Position numbers and translations under genes: made by a program. Shown here one piece after another: positions 15,209 through 23,681 of a DNA stretch of 50,002 nt (the first letter of the stretch is position 1; each line of letters starts with the position of its first letter). The notes under the pieces were generated by a model. That model was not told the DNA's origin. It was given only the letters and a program-made list of their open reading frames with translations, and searched no databases. This DNA comes from Verrucomicrobiota bacterium (GTDB lineage Bacteria; Verrucomicrobiota; Verrucomicrobiia; Limisphaerales; JAFGQR01), in the NCBI GenBank assembly GCA_016935555.1, contig JAFGQR010000108.1, positions 1-50,002 of the forward strand. The letters are read 5' to 3'.

Positions 15209-16585
15209 ATGGTCAAGCACTCCACCCCACCGTCGGCCGGCGGCGATTCGCGCCGGGATTTCATTCGAAAAACCGCGTCAGCCGCCGCCCTGGTGGCTTC
15301 CGGAAGCCTGTTTAAGACCCCCGTTTACGGACAGGCCACCGCGCCGTCGGCAGGGCGCGTGATTGGCGCCAACGACCGGATCGTTCTGGGCTTTATCGGC
15401 CTGGGCGGCCAGGGCCTCAACTCGCATCTCAAACCCATCGTGAGCAGCGCCCAGCAACACAATGTCGCCGTCGCCGCCGTGTGCGACGTGTCGAAGACCC
15501 GGTGCGACGAGGCGAAGGCGGCCGCCGGGGCCGGTGCCAAGGCGTATGAGGACTACCGGCGGGTGCTGGAACAGAAGGACATCGACGCCATTTTCTGCGC
15601 CACCGTCGACCATTGGCATGCGCCCATCTCGATCGAATCCATGAACGCGGGCAAACATGTCTATGTTGAGAAGCCCCTGACCCGTTACCTGGGGGAGGCG
15701 TTCGACATTTATGACACGGTGAAGAAGACCGGCAAGGTGCTGCAGGTCGGCTCCCAGGGCTGCTCCGACATGAAATGGCACAAGGCCGCCGAACTGATCC
15801 GGGAAGACGCCATCGGCCCCGTTGTCATGTGCCAGGGCTCCTACATGCGCAACACCCCCAAGGGCGAATGGAACTACGCCATCCAACCCTGGGCCACCCC
15901 GACCGATATCAACTGGAAGCTCTGGCTGGGCAACCGGATCAAGAAGCAAAAGGACTTCAGCGTCGACGACTACTTCCGGTGGCGCAAATACTACCAGTAT
16001 TGCGCCGGCCTCCTGGGCGACCTGTTCCCCCACAAGCTCCACCCCTACATGCTCGCCACCGGCAACCCCGAATTCCCCAACCGCGTGGCCGCCGTCGGCA
16101 CCCGCAAGGTGCATACGGACAAGAACACGCCGGGCACGCCGGAGCGCGACGTGCCGGAGATTATCCAGCTCATCGCCGAGTTCCCGAGCGGCATGGTCAT
16201 GCACATCACCTGCAGCACCGTCAACGAAGTCGGCACCCAGGAGATGATTCGCGGCCACAAGGCCTCCCTCTACATGGCCGGCAACAAGGTCGAACTCAAA
16301 CCCGAACGGCCCTTCTCCGACGAGATCGACCCCTACACCAGCGAGGCCTTCGAACCCGAGAACATCCCCAGCCACCAAAAAAACTTCTTCGCCTCCATCC
16401 GCGGCACTGAAAAGCCCCGCGCCAACATCGACCTGGCCGTCCGCGTCCAAGCGGTCATCTCCCTCGCCGAGATGTCCGACCGCCTCAGCACCATGTGCCT
16501 CTTCGACGAGAAAACCCGCAAGATCGTCGACACCTCCGGCAAAAGCCTCGAGCCCATCACCTACGGTTCCCTCGACATTTCCTGA
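15209..16585 (+). CDS. Tat-exported Gfo/Idh/MocA-family oxidoreductase
   Basis: ATG 15209 is preferred to an in-frame TTG at 15194. The 458-residue protein begins with a twin-arginine signal (SRRDFIRKTASAAALVASGS, Arg15-Arg16). Next comes a Rossmann fold with GFIGLGGQGLNSH, and the family motif HVYVEKPLTR with the catalytic Lys. The C-terminal substrate domain includes GLLGDLFPHKLHPYMLATG. Secreted members of this NAD(P)-dependent family are abundant in Planctomycetes and Verrucomicrobiota and act on sugars or inositols. Export of a nucleotide-dependent enzyme by Tat implies folding with cofactor in the cytoplasm. A strong terminator follows, so it is the last gene of its unit. Substrate unknown. 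Confidence 0.9.
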   Translation: MVKHSTPPSAGGDSRRDFIRKTASAAALVASGSLFKTPVYGQATAPSAGRVIGANDRIVLGFIGLGGQGLNSHLKPIVSSAQQHNVAVAAVCDVSKTRCDEAKAAAGAGAKAYEDYRRVLEQKDIDAIFCATVDHWHAPISIESMNAGKHVYVEKPLTRYLGEAFDIYDTVKKTGKVLQVGSQGCSDMKWHKAAELIREDAIGPVVMCQGSYMRNTPKGEWNYAIQPWATPTDINWKLWLGNRIKKQKDFSVDDYFRWRKYYQYCAGLLGDLFPHKLHPYMLATGNPEFPNRVAAVGTRKVHTDKNTPGTPERDVPEIIQLIAEFPSGMVMHITCSTVNEVGTQEMIRGHKASLYMAGNKVELKPERPFSDEIDPYTSEAFEPENIPSHQKNFFASIRGTEKPRANIDLAVRVQAVISLAEMSDRLSTMCLFDEKTRKIVDTSGKSLEPITYGSLDIS

Positions 16586-16608
16586 CCCCCCCGGTCTGAT
16601 CTGAAACG

Positions 16609-16645
16609 GGTTTCGGCGGACACCGTCCGCCGAAACCTTTTTTTT
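16609..16645 (+). terminator. rho-independent terminator
   Basis: A perfect 13-bp stem (GGTTTCGGCGGAC / GTCCGCCGAAACC) with a three-base loop, followed by eight T residues. It lies 24 bases after the Gfo/Idh/MocA stop and just before ApbE. This is the clearest terminator in the window. Confidence 0.92.
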
Positions 16646-16652
16646 GACCGCC

Positions 16653-17702
16653 ATGATCGCCGTCACCCTCGCCCGCCGCGCCATGGCCACCCGCTTTGAA
16701 CTCGTCCTGTATGGCGACCATGCCCCTTCGTTGCAGGCCGCCGGCGAAGAGGCGCTCGACGAGATCGAACGCTGCGACGCTCAGTTCAGCCTCTACCGCG
16801 CCGGCAGCGCCGTCGCCGACCTCAACGCGCGCGCCCATCGCCGGCCCGTCCGGGTTGATCCCCGGTTGTTCCACCTCCTTCAGACCGCCCGGCAGCTGCA
16901 CGCCGACACCGCGGGCGCGTTCGATGTGACGGTCGGCCCCCTGGTGCGCTGCTGGGGATTCATGGGACCCCGGGGCGCCCCGCCTTCCCCCGCCGCTCTC
17001 GCCGAAGCCCGGGACCGCGTCGGCATGCAATGGGTGGCCTTGGACCCGGACCGGTGCACGGTCCGGTTCCTGCGCGAGGGCATGATGCTCGACCTGGGAG
17101 CCATCGGCAAAGGTCACGCCATCGAGCAGGCTGTCCAGTTGCTCGCCGACGCCGGCATCACCCGGGCCTTGCTGCACGGCGGCACCAGCACCATCGCCAC
17201 CCTGGGCGCACCCCCGGACGCCGATGCCTGGCACGTCGGCATCGCGTTGCCCCCCCCCTCGCCGGCGTCCGCCCCGCCCCCGCCCGCCGCACCTGCCCCG
17301 GCCCCAGCACTCCGAAACCCCGTCCTGCGCGTCTGCACCGGCGCCTGGGCCGCCCAACCGCCCGCAGACCAGGCGCCCCTCGCCGTGGTTCCCTTGCGCG
17401 ACGCCTCCCTGTCCGTCTCCGCCGCGCACGGCAAATCGTTTGAAGCCGGCGGCCAGACCTGCGGCCATGTCCTCGATCCGCGAACGGGGCACCCGGCTGC
17501 GGCCGCTCACCTCGCGGCCGTGGTGTGGTCTTCGGCCACGGAATCCGACGCGTTGTCCACCGCGCTTCTCGCCCTGGGCGTCGGCGGGCTGGACCTGCTC
17601 CGGCAGCGGCGGCGCGCCCTCAAAGGTCTCGTCGTCCAACCCGGAGCCGGCGGTCCCGCCCCATTCCGCGTGGAAGCCCGGGGGATCGACGTGCGCGTCT
17701 GA
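16653..17702 (+). CDS. apbE: ApbE-family FAD:protein FMN transferase
   Basis: ATG 16653 begins eight bases after the T tract of the terminator; an in-frame TTG at 16644 would lie inside it. The 349-residue protein shows the ApbE motifs in order: RAMATRFEL, FSLYRAGSAVADLNA, GAFDVTVGPLVRCWGF, LDLGAIGKGHAIEQ, HGGTSTIATLG, GHVLDPRTG and ESDALSTALLALG. ApbE attaches FMN to a threonine of target proteins such as NqrB/NqrC or RnfG, using magnesium. There is no lipoprotein signal, so a cytoplasmic or otherwise exported form is implied. A Pro/Ala-rich insert (PPPSPASAPPPPAAPAPAPA) near residues 205-225 is unusual and is probably a surface loop. The target protein is not encoded nearby. Confidence 0.9.
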   Translation: MIAVTLARRAMATRFELVLYGDHAPSLQAAGEEALDEIERCDAQFSLYRAGSAVADLNARAHRRPVRVDPRLFHLLQTARQLHADTAGAFDVTVGPLVRCWGFMGPRGAPPSPAALAEARDRVGMQWVALDPDRCTVRFLREGMMLDLGAIGKGHAIEQAVQLLADAGITRALLHGGTSTIATLGAPPDADAWHVGIALPPPSPASAPPPPAAPAPAPALRNPVLRVCTGAWAAQPPADQAPLAVVPLRDASLSVSAAHGKSFEAGGQTCGHVLDPRTGHPAAAAHLAAVVWSSATESDALSTALLALGVGGLDLLRQRRRALKGLVVQPGAGGPAPFRVEARGIDVRV

Positions 17703-18067
17703 AGGGACCGGCCGCGGCGGCCGGCCCGTGTTTTGCCGATCGGCGGTTTGGATTGGCGGGAACCTCCAATGAGTGACGCGCATGCGCGGTGGTGCCATCG
17801 CGCTCCGCCACCGGCCAGTCCCGGATGCGCCCCGGCGGCCTGCGGCGCCTGGGAAACGGCGCTTGCCCGGAGGCGCTTCGCGTGGCAGCATCCGCGCTCG
17901 CCTCGCGCCCACGATTCTCAAGAGGGTCGATGGCCTCGCGGCCTGCGTCGCAGGGCATGGTTTGGGTCCCGGGGAAGGATCTCGTCGCGGGCGTTCCCGG
18001 GGTGCGAAGGGTAACGGCATTGGCGGTGCGGGCGGGCGATGACTGCTGCGGACGGATGGGTGCCAGC
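17703..18067. other. intergenic region with GC-rich hairpin
   Basis: Just after ApbE, CCGGCC-GCGGC-GGCCGG (17708-17724) followed by CCCGTGTTTTG may terminate that gene. The rest up to the symporter start shows no supported gene; a rightward frame passing through it lacks any domain before the symporter sequence begins. Confidence 0.4.
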
Positions 18068-19900
18068 ATGAAACTCGAATGGATCGACTGGGTGATTGTG
18101 GCGGCGACGCTGTTGATCTGTTTTTTCCCCGCGCTGCGGTTCGGCAAGCGCGCCGGCAAGAGCACGTCGGAGTTTTTCGTGTCGGGCCGCGCGGTGCCGT
18201 GGTGGCTGGCGGGGTTGTCGATGGTGGCGACGACCTTCAGCAGCGACACGCCGAACCTGGTGACGGACATCGTGCGGCGGCACGGGGTGGCGGGCAACTG
18301 GGTGTGGTGGGCGTTTGTGCTGACCGGGGTGGCGACGGTGTTCTTCTACGCGCGGCTCTGGCGGCGCTCGGCGGTCATGACCGACCTCGAGTTTTACGAG
18401 ATCCGGTATTCGGGCAAGGCAGCCGGTGTGGTGCGGGGATTTCGTTCGGTGTATTTGGGGTTGTTTTTCAACTGCGTCATCATGGCGTCGGTCAACCTGG
18501 CAGCCTGCAAGATCGCCAACGTGCTGTTCGGACTGCCGCGCTGGCAGACGCTCACGATCGTCGGCCTGCTGAACGTGGTTTTTGCGGCGCATTCGGGGCT
18601 GTGGGGGGTGCTGGTGATCGACATGATCCAGTTCTTCATCATGATGACGGCGGTGATCGCGGCGGCCTATTTCGCGGTCCAGCACGTGGGCGGGCTCGGG
18701 GTGATGGTGGCGAAACTGTCGGCGCCGCTGCCGGGTCCGGACGGCACGACGATGCTGCACTATCTGAACGTGCTGCCGGACTTCACCAGCAACGCGGACT
18801 TGGCGGTGGCGGTGTTCATCATGCCCCTGGCCGTGCAGTGGTGGGCCACCTGGTATCCCGGCTCCGAACCGGGCGGCGGCAGCTACATCGCCCAGCGCAT
18901 GCTCGCCTCAAAGTCCGAAAAGGATTCCCTCGGCGCGGTCCTCTTCTTCAATATCGCGCATTACGTGCTCCGGCCGTGGCCGTGGATCCTGGTGGGCCTG
19001 TGCTCGCTGATTGTCTTCCCCCAACTGTCCGACATCCAAAAGGCGTTCCCCGACCTGGACCCCAGCCTCCTGGGGCACGACATCGCCTACCCGGCGATGC
19101 TGAAGTTTCTGCCGGCAGGCTTCATCGGCCTGATGGTGGGCGGGCTCATCGCCGCGTGCTCGTCCACGATCCTGACGCATTTGAATTGGGGGTCGTCCTA
19201 CCTGGTGCATGACTTTTACCGGCGGTTCCTGCGGCCGCAGGCCACGGAATCCCACTATGTCCTCATCGGGCGCCTGACGACGATCGGGTTGTATCTCGCC
19301 TCGGCCGGCTTGGTCTACCTGATGGACACGGCGAAGGACACCTTCGACATCATTCTCCAGATCGGGGCCGGCACCGGGCTGCTTTATCTGCTGCGGTGGT
19401 TCTGGTGGCGGATCACGGCCTGGTGCGAAGTGGTGGCCATGGTCGCCTCGTTCGGCATCTCCCTTGTCCTGTTGGTGCTCAGGAAACACTTCGGCCTCGA
19501 CCTCAGCACCCACCACGCCCTGCTCCTCACCGTCGGCGTCACCACCGCCTGCTGGTTGGCCACCGCCTTCGTCGGCCCCGGCACCGACCGCCGCATCCTG
19601 GCCGAATTCTGCCGGAAAGTGCGCCCGTTCGGCCCCGGATGGCGGCCCATCCGCGAGGCGGCCGGCATGGCGGGCCCGGCACCGGCAGGAAGCACGCACG
19701 AGAATATTCCGCTGGCACTGCTGGGCTGGACGGCCGGTTGCGCGGCGATCTGGTCCTCGCTTTTCACCGTGGGCAATGTCCTCTATGGGCGATGGCTCCA
19801 GGCCGGCCTCTTGCTCGCCGTGTTCGGCCTCAGCGGCGCCACGCTTCTGTGCGTCGTCAAGCGCCTCTGGACCAACCCGGCCGCCGCCGACCCGCCCTAA
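18068..19900 (+). CDS. sodium:solute symporter family (SSS) protein
   Basis: ATG 18068 (MKLEWIDWVIVAATLLICFF) opens a 610-residue transporter with about thirteen or fourteen membrane helices. Family features are SEFFVSGRAVPWWLAGLSMV with ATTFSSDTPNL (helix 1 unwound region), the GLYLASAGLVYL helix, and a long C-terminal extension with two extra helices. It is most like the SSS branch common in Verrucomicrobiota carbohydrate loci, where sugars, sialic acid or uronates are taken up with sodium. The three rightward genes that follow encode predicted polysaccharide-active enzymes, so it probably imports their product. The actual substrate cannot be read from sequence. Confidence 0.88.
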   Translation: MKLEWIDWVIVAATLLICFFPALRFGKRAGKSTSEFFVSGRAVPWWLAGLSMVATTFSSDTPNLVTDIVRRHGVAGNWVWWAFVLTGVATVFFYARLWRRSAVMTDLEFYEIRYSGKAAGVVRGFRSVYLGLFFNCVIMASVNLAACKIANVLFGLPRWQTLTIVGLLNVVFAAHSGLWGVLVIDMIQFFIMMTAVIAAAYFAVQHVGGLGVMVAKLSAPLPGPDGTTMLHYLNVLPDFTSNADLAVAVFIMPLAVQWWATWYPGSEPGGGSYIAQRMLASKSEKDSLGAVLFFNIAHYVLRPWPWILVGLCSLIVFPQLSDIQKAFPDLDPSLLGHDIAYPAMLKFLPAGFIGLMVGGLIAACSSTILTHLNWGSSYLVHDFYRRFLRPQATESHYVLIGRLTTIGLYLASAGLVYLMDTAKDTFDIILQIGAGTGLLYLLRWFWWRITAWCEVVAMVASFGISLVLLVLRKHFGLDLSTHHALLLTVGVTTACWLATAFVGPGTDRRILAEFCRKVRPFGPGWRPIREAAGMAGPAPAGSTHENIPLALLGWTAGCAAIWSSLFTVGNVLYGRWLQAGLLLAVFGLSGATLLCVVKRLWTNPAAADPP

Positions 19901-20268
19901 CCTGCATTCCTCACCGGGCGCACTGAGAAATGCGGGGTAAGGTCCCGAGCAACCCCGGCGAACCGCGGCGGCGGTGTCGACCGGAGCGTCTGCGTCGCCC
20001 GGGCCTGAGACCGCCGCGTCTGAGGCGTCCCGCGCCGCGCACGCGACTGCGTGCTTGATCGGCGCGTCCGTGCGGGTCTAGGCTTGCGCAAGCCTGATGT
20101 TTCCCGTGCTGTTCCGGTCCTCACCAGCCCGATCGCCGGCAGCCCGGCACCGGACATCCCCGGATCGCCGATTGCGCGTTTCGGGGGGAGCCGCGCGCCG
20201 GGCGGCCGGGGACGGTGTGGCCGGCAAGGGGCGATACGGGTCGGGACTTGGGGATGGTGGGGGTCTGT
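19901..20268. other. GC-rich intergenic region, no gene seen
   Basis: Composition-driven frames cover this stretch but none shows domain-like text. An imperfect GCTTGCGCAAGC palindrome lies near 20082-20093. A promoter for the following lipoprotein gene is expected here, but I cannot point to one. Confidence 0.4.
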
Positions 20269-20273
20269 GGAGG
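20269..20273 (+). promoter_or_regulatory. ribosome binding site that fixes a GTG start
   Basis: GGAGG six bases upstream of GTG 20280. It is one of the few clear Shine-Dalgarno sites in the window and decides the start of the large glycosidase-like gene against longer upstream readings. Confidence 0.6.
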
Positions 20274-20279
20274 TCTTGC

Positions 20280-23200
20280 GTGCGAGCGTGCGCCGAGGCT
20301 GTTTTGGCGGGGACGCTCGCGGGTTGCGCCGCCCTGGGGGCGATGGTCGATCCGGCTCTCGACGATCCGGGGCGGGAGTGGTGTTACCTGGGCAAGTCCA
20401 CGACCGTGATCGGTGTGCCCTGGCAGCCCGATGTGGTACAGATCACCTTCGACGGCGCGCTGTACACTGGCTACGCGGAGTTGTGTTTTTTCCACGGCAA
20501 CCCTCCGCAGGCGGTGATGGCGCGGCAGAAAACGTTCCTCGACGGCTGGATCCCGATTGTCCAATACGACTGGCGAACCGGCGAGGCGGGCTATGTCGCC
20601 GAACTCTTCTCGGCGGTGCTGGAGGGCGAGAACGAATCGAACGCCCTCCAGTTCGTGCGAGTGACGGTCACCAATTTCACGGCGGAGACGGTGAAAGCGA
20701 CCCTGACGGCGGCCTGCCGGGGCAGCGGGGAGGACTGCCGGTTCGGCAAGCCCGTGTTCGACGGGGCGTGGACGTTTGCGATCACAGACAACGCCCTGGT
20801 TCGGAACGGGCAGTGGGTGTACGGGTTCGAGCCCGGCGCGCATTCGGTGGAAGCGGTGGCCGGGGTCCCCTACACGCAGCCGTTCCGGGGCACGACCTAT
20901 GGTCTGACGCCGCGGGTGGAGGCGGGGTTGGCGACCTACCACGTGCGGTTGGAGCCGGGCCAATCGCAGACCTATCACTTCAAGATGCCGCGCGTGCCGG
21001 TGCCGGTGACGAATCCGGCGTTCCTGGGCAAGATTGCCGCGGCGGACTACGACAGGTATCGAAGCAACACGGTGGCCATGTGGCGCCAGCTGGTGGGCAG
21101 CCGCTGCCGCATCTCCCTGCCGGAAGCGCGGGTGGAACATGCGCACCGGGCCTCCGTGGTGCATGCCCTGCTGGCGACGCGCACGCACGGCCGCCAGCGG
21201 GTTCAGACGGACGGGCTGCCCTACCCGGGCTGTTACCCGAGCACCTTTTTCGACTACGAACAACTCTACGACACCATGCAGCTGCCCGATTGCATCGGGC
21301 CCACCGCTGAACTCTGGCTCCATCTCCAGGCAACCAACGGGGTCCTGCCGATCACCACAACCCCCTATGCCACCCATGGGCGGGTTCTGATGGGGTTGGC
21401 GTCCCAGATTCTGTACCGTCAGGAGGCTCACGAGGCGGCGACGATTTACCCGAAGATCCAGCGGGCGGTGGCCTTCATCGGCAGCGAACACCACGCGCGC
21501 ACCAACGGCCTTCTCGGCCCCACCCACGCCTACGATAACGAAATGATCGGAGGCTACTGGACAAGCGACAATCTCTGGGCGCTGGCGGCCCTGCGCAAGT
21601 GCATCGGCGTCGCGCGGTTCCTTAATCAAACGCAAGACGTGGCCTGCTGGACCGCCCTTCATGAGTCCTACGAAGCCGCCGTGCTCCGGGCTCTCCAGTC
21701 CAGCGCCGCCCCCGATGGCTACGTGCCCACCGGGCTGGGGCTGTTCCTGACCGGCGCCGCCGCCTGCGACGGCCTCGCGGAATACCAGACCGACCAGGAT
21801 TGGGAGAATGTTCTGCTGGCCTGGCCGTCCGAGGCGCTGGATCCCGCCGACCCGAAGGTGCAAGGCACCGTCGCCCGGCTGCACGCGACGCGTTTTCACG
21901 AGGGCATCATGAGCTACCGCAACGGCATGCACCTTCACCAATACATCACCGGCAACGTCATCATGCAGGAGATCGTCGCCGGACAAGCCCGGGACGCGCT
22001 GGTGGACCTGTACCATGTGCTGCTGCATTGCGGATCCACCCATGAAGTGTTTGAGAATATGGTGCCGCCCTGGGAGGACCGCATGCTCTCGCCGGCCAAT
22101 TACCGGCCTCCCCCCCATGCGTGGGGCTCGGCCAAGCTCGCCAACACGATCCGCAACCTGCTCGTGATGGAATACGGCGGCCGCCAAGGTCTGGACGCCG
22201 GCCGGCGGAACCTCATGCTCTTCTCGGTGCTCTCGCCCGCCTGGGCCATCCCCGGCCAAACCGTCTCGGTCAGCCACGCCGCCACCGAGTTCGGGACCGT
22301 GTCCGCCGCCATCACCTTTCGCGAGGACGGCGCCGGCGTCGTCCTCAGCAACTTCTTCACGACGCCCCCCGGACGCATCGTCATCCGCATTCCTTATTTT
22401 GTGACCAACGCGGCATTCCAGTCCGACGCGCTCGAAGCCGGGCTGACCAACAACATGCTCCACCTCAGCCCGGACGCGACCCGGGTGGAGTTCACGTGGC
22501 AGTGGAATCTGCAGGCGGATGAGACGGTGTTCCAGGACGTGCTGCTGTCCTACCGGCGCGAGCCCCCATTCTGGCCCGGAGCCCGGGCGGAAATGCCGGT
22601 GCCGCCCGAAGGCTTTCTCACGATGGAGGAGGAAGGCCAGGCGCCCCTGCCGCTTTCGTTCGCAACCATTCTGAAGACCTGGCAGCACGAATACAGCCGG
22701 CGCTATTCCAACTTCGTTGCGGAGGGCGGTCAGCCCACGGTGATCGTCGCACCACCCATGGTTGTCGCGCAGACGGGGACGCTTCTTCATTACGGATTCG
22801 GCCACACGTCGGGCACGGTCGCCGGCAACGGGCCCGTGTTGGACCGCAGCGGCAAGGGCAACCACGGGGCCGTGCTGAGCGGCGATGGCGGCGCCTATAC
22901 GAACGACGTGCCCGACAGCAACAGGATTCAGCACTGCACCGGCATCGGCTCGCTGGACCTTGCCAGCGGCTCGATCACCACCGATCCCACAGGCGCCCTC
23001 AGCGGCCACGGCGTGGTCAGTTGGACCGACATCCTGCGCAACGGCGGCTTGACGGTGGAGGTCTGGGCCAAAGGCGGAACCGGCTGGGGCCACATCTTGA
23101 GCCTTGCAGCCGTCTATTGCCTGGAAGCGACGCCCCTCGGGGTCCGGTGCGCGAACGGTTTCGGCCGGGGCAGTGTGGACGCCACTCTGAACATGGGGCA

Positions 23201-23648
23201 ATGGCATCATCTCGCGGCCAGGTTCATGCCTCTGACCCTCAATTCCCACAACCAACTGGTGGCGGATATGCAGCTGTTCGTCGATGGACAATGGCGCGGC
23301 ACCTGTCCCGCCTCGGTGTTCCTGGAGGATCTGCAGCGGGGCGCAGCCCTGGGCAATCACCCCATGGTGACCACGCTGGGCTACCAAGTGCCGTTCCGCG
23401 GCCTGGTCTACGAACCGCGCGTCACCCTGGGCGCACTCAACCCGAGCCAGTTCACCTTCAAACCGCTGCCACCGTCGCTGGTCTTTGAGCCGACGCCGGC
23501 CGGCCTGGTGCTCACTTGGGCCTCAGGCACCCTGGAGTCGGCTCCTGCAGTGACGGGTCCGTGGACGGCGGTGGCGGGCGCCGCGTCGCCCTGCACCCAC
23601 GAGTTCGGTCCGCACGCAAGGTTCTTCCGCGTCATTCCCGCGCGCTGA
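20280..23648 (+). CDS. probable lipoprotein six-hairpin glycosidase with LamG-like domain
   Basis: From GTG 20280 the 1122-residue protein starts with a short signal ending in a lipobox-like LAGC (Cys16), suggesting an outer-membrane or surface lipoprotein. A beta-sandwich domain fills about residues 30-240. A central alpha-helical (alpha/alpha)6-type region at about 250-680 contains GLPYPGCYPSTFFDYEQLYD and NEMIGGYWTSDNLWALAAL. A second beta region follows. A concanavalin A-like (LamG) domain lies at about 880-1060 with DRSGKGNHGAVLSGDG and GQWHHLAARF. The C-terminal module ends LESAPAVTGPWTAV, ARFFRV. The six-hairpin fold is used by inverting glycosidases and lyases; the family number is not assigned. 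The next gene starts 33 bases downstream. Confidence 0.75.
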   Translation: MRACAEAVLAGTLAGCAALGAMVDPALDDPGREWCYLGKSTTVIGVPWQPDVVQITFDGALYTGYAELCFFHGNPPQAVMARQKTFLDGWIPIVQYDWRTGEAGYVAELFSAVLEGENESNALQFVRVTVTNFTAETVKATLTAACRGSGEDCRFGKPVFDGAWTFAITDNALVRNGQWVYGFEPGAHSVEAVAGVPYTQPFRGTTYGLTPRVEAGLATYHVRLEPGQSQTYHFKMPRVPVPVTNPAFLGKIAAADYDRYRSNTVAMWRQLVGSRCRISLPEARVEHAHRASVVHALLATRTHGRQRVQTDGLPYPGCYPSTFFDYEQLYDTMQLPDCIGPTAELWLHLQATNGVLPITTTPYATHGRVLMGLASQILYRQEAHEAATIYPKIQRAVAFIGSEHHARTNGLLGPTHAYDNEMIGGYWTSDNLWALAALRKCIGVARFLNQTQDVACWTALHESYEAAVLRALQSSAAPDGYVPTGLGLFLTGAAACDGLAEYQTDQDWENVLLAWPSEALDPADPKVQGTVARLHATRFHEGIMSYRNGMHLHQYITGNVIMQEIVAGQARDALVDLYHVLLHCGSTHEVFENMVPPWEDRMLSPANYRPPPHAWGSAKLANTIRNLLVMEYGGRQGLDAGRRNLMLFSVLSPAWAIPGQTVSVSHAATEFGTVSAAITFREDGAGVVLSNFFTTPPGRIVIRIPYFVTNAAFQSDALEAGLTNNMLHLSPDATRVEFTWQWNLQADETVFQDVLLSYRREPPFWPGARAEMPVPPEGFLTMEEEGQAPLPLSFATILKTWQHEYSRRYSNFVAEGGQPTVIVAPPMVVAQTGTLLHYGFGHTSGTVAGNGPVLDRSGKGNHGAVLSGDGGAYTNDVPDSNRIQHCTGIGSLDLASGSITTDPTGALSGHGVVSWTDILRNGGLTVEVWAKGGTGWGHILSLAAVYCLEATPLGVRCANGFGRGSVDATLNMGQWHHLAARFMPLTLNSHNQLVADMQLFVDGQWRGTCPASVFLEDLQRGAALGNHPMVTTLGYQVPFRGLVYEPRVTLGALNPSQFTFKPLPPSLVFEPTPAGLVLTWASGTLESAPAVTGPWTAVAGAASPCTHEFGPHARFFRVIPAR

Positions 23649-23681
23649 CGCCCGCCTGGAAACCCGCAGCAACAGCCCATC

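Noticed and set aside
17789..18067. Upstream extension of the symporter gene, including GMVWVPGKDLVAG, which resembles a SUMF1 motif
   Set aside because: The text is otherwise not protein-like, and the symporter N-terminus is complete from ATG 18068; the motif match is probably chance.
20121..23387. Leftward 1088-codon frame opposite the glycosidase
   Set aside because: Antisense shadow; the plus strand has a signal, domain motifs and a ribosome site.
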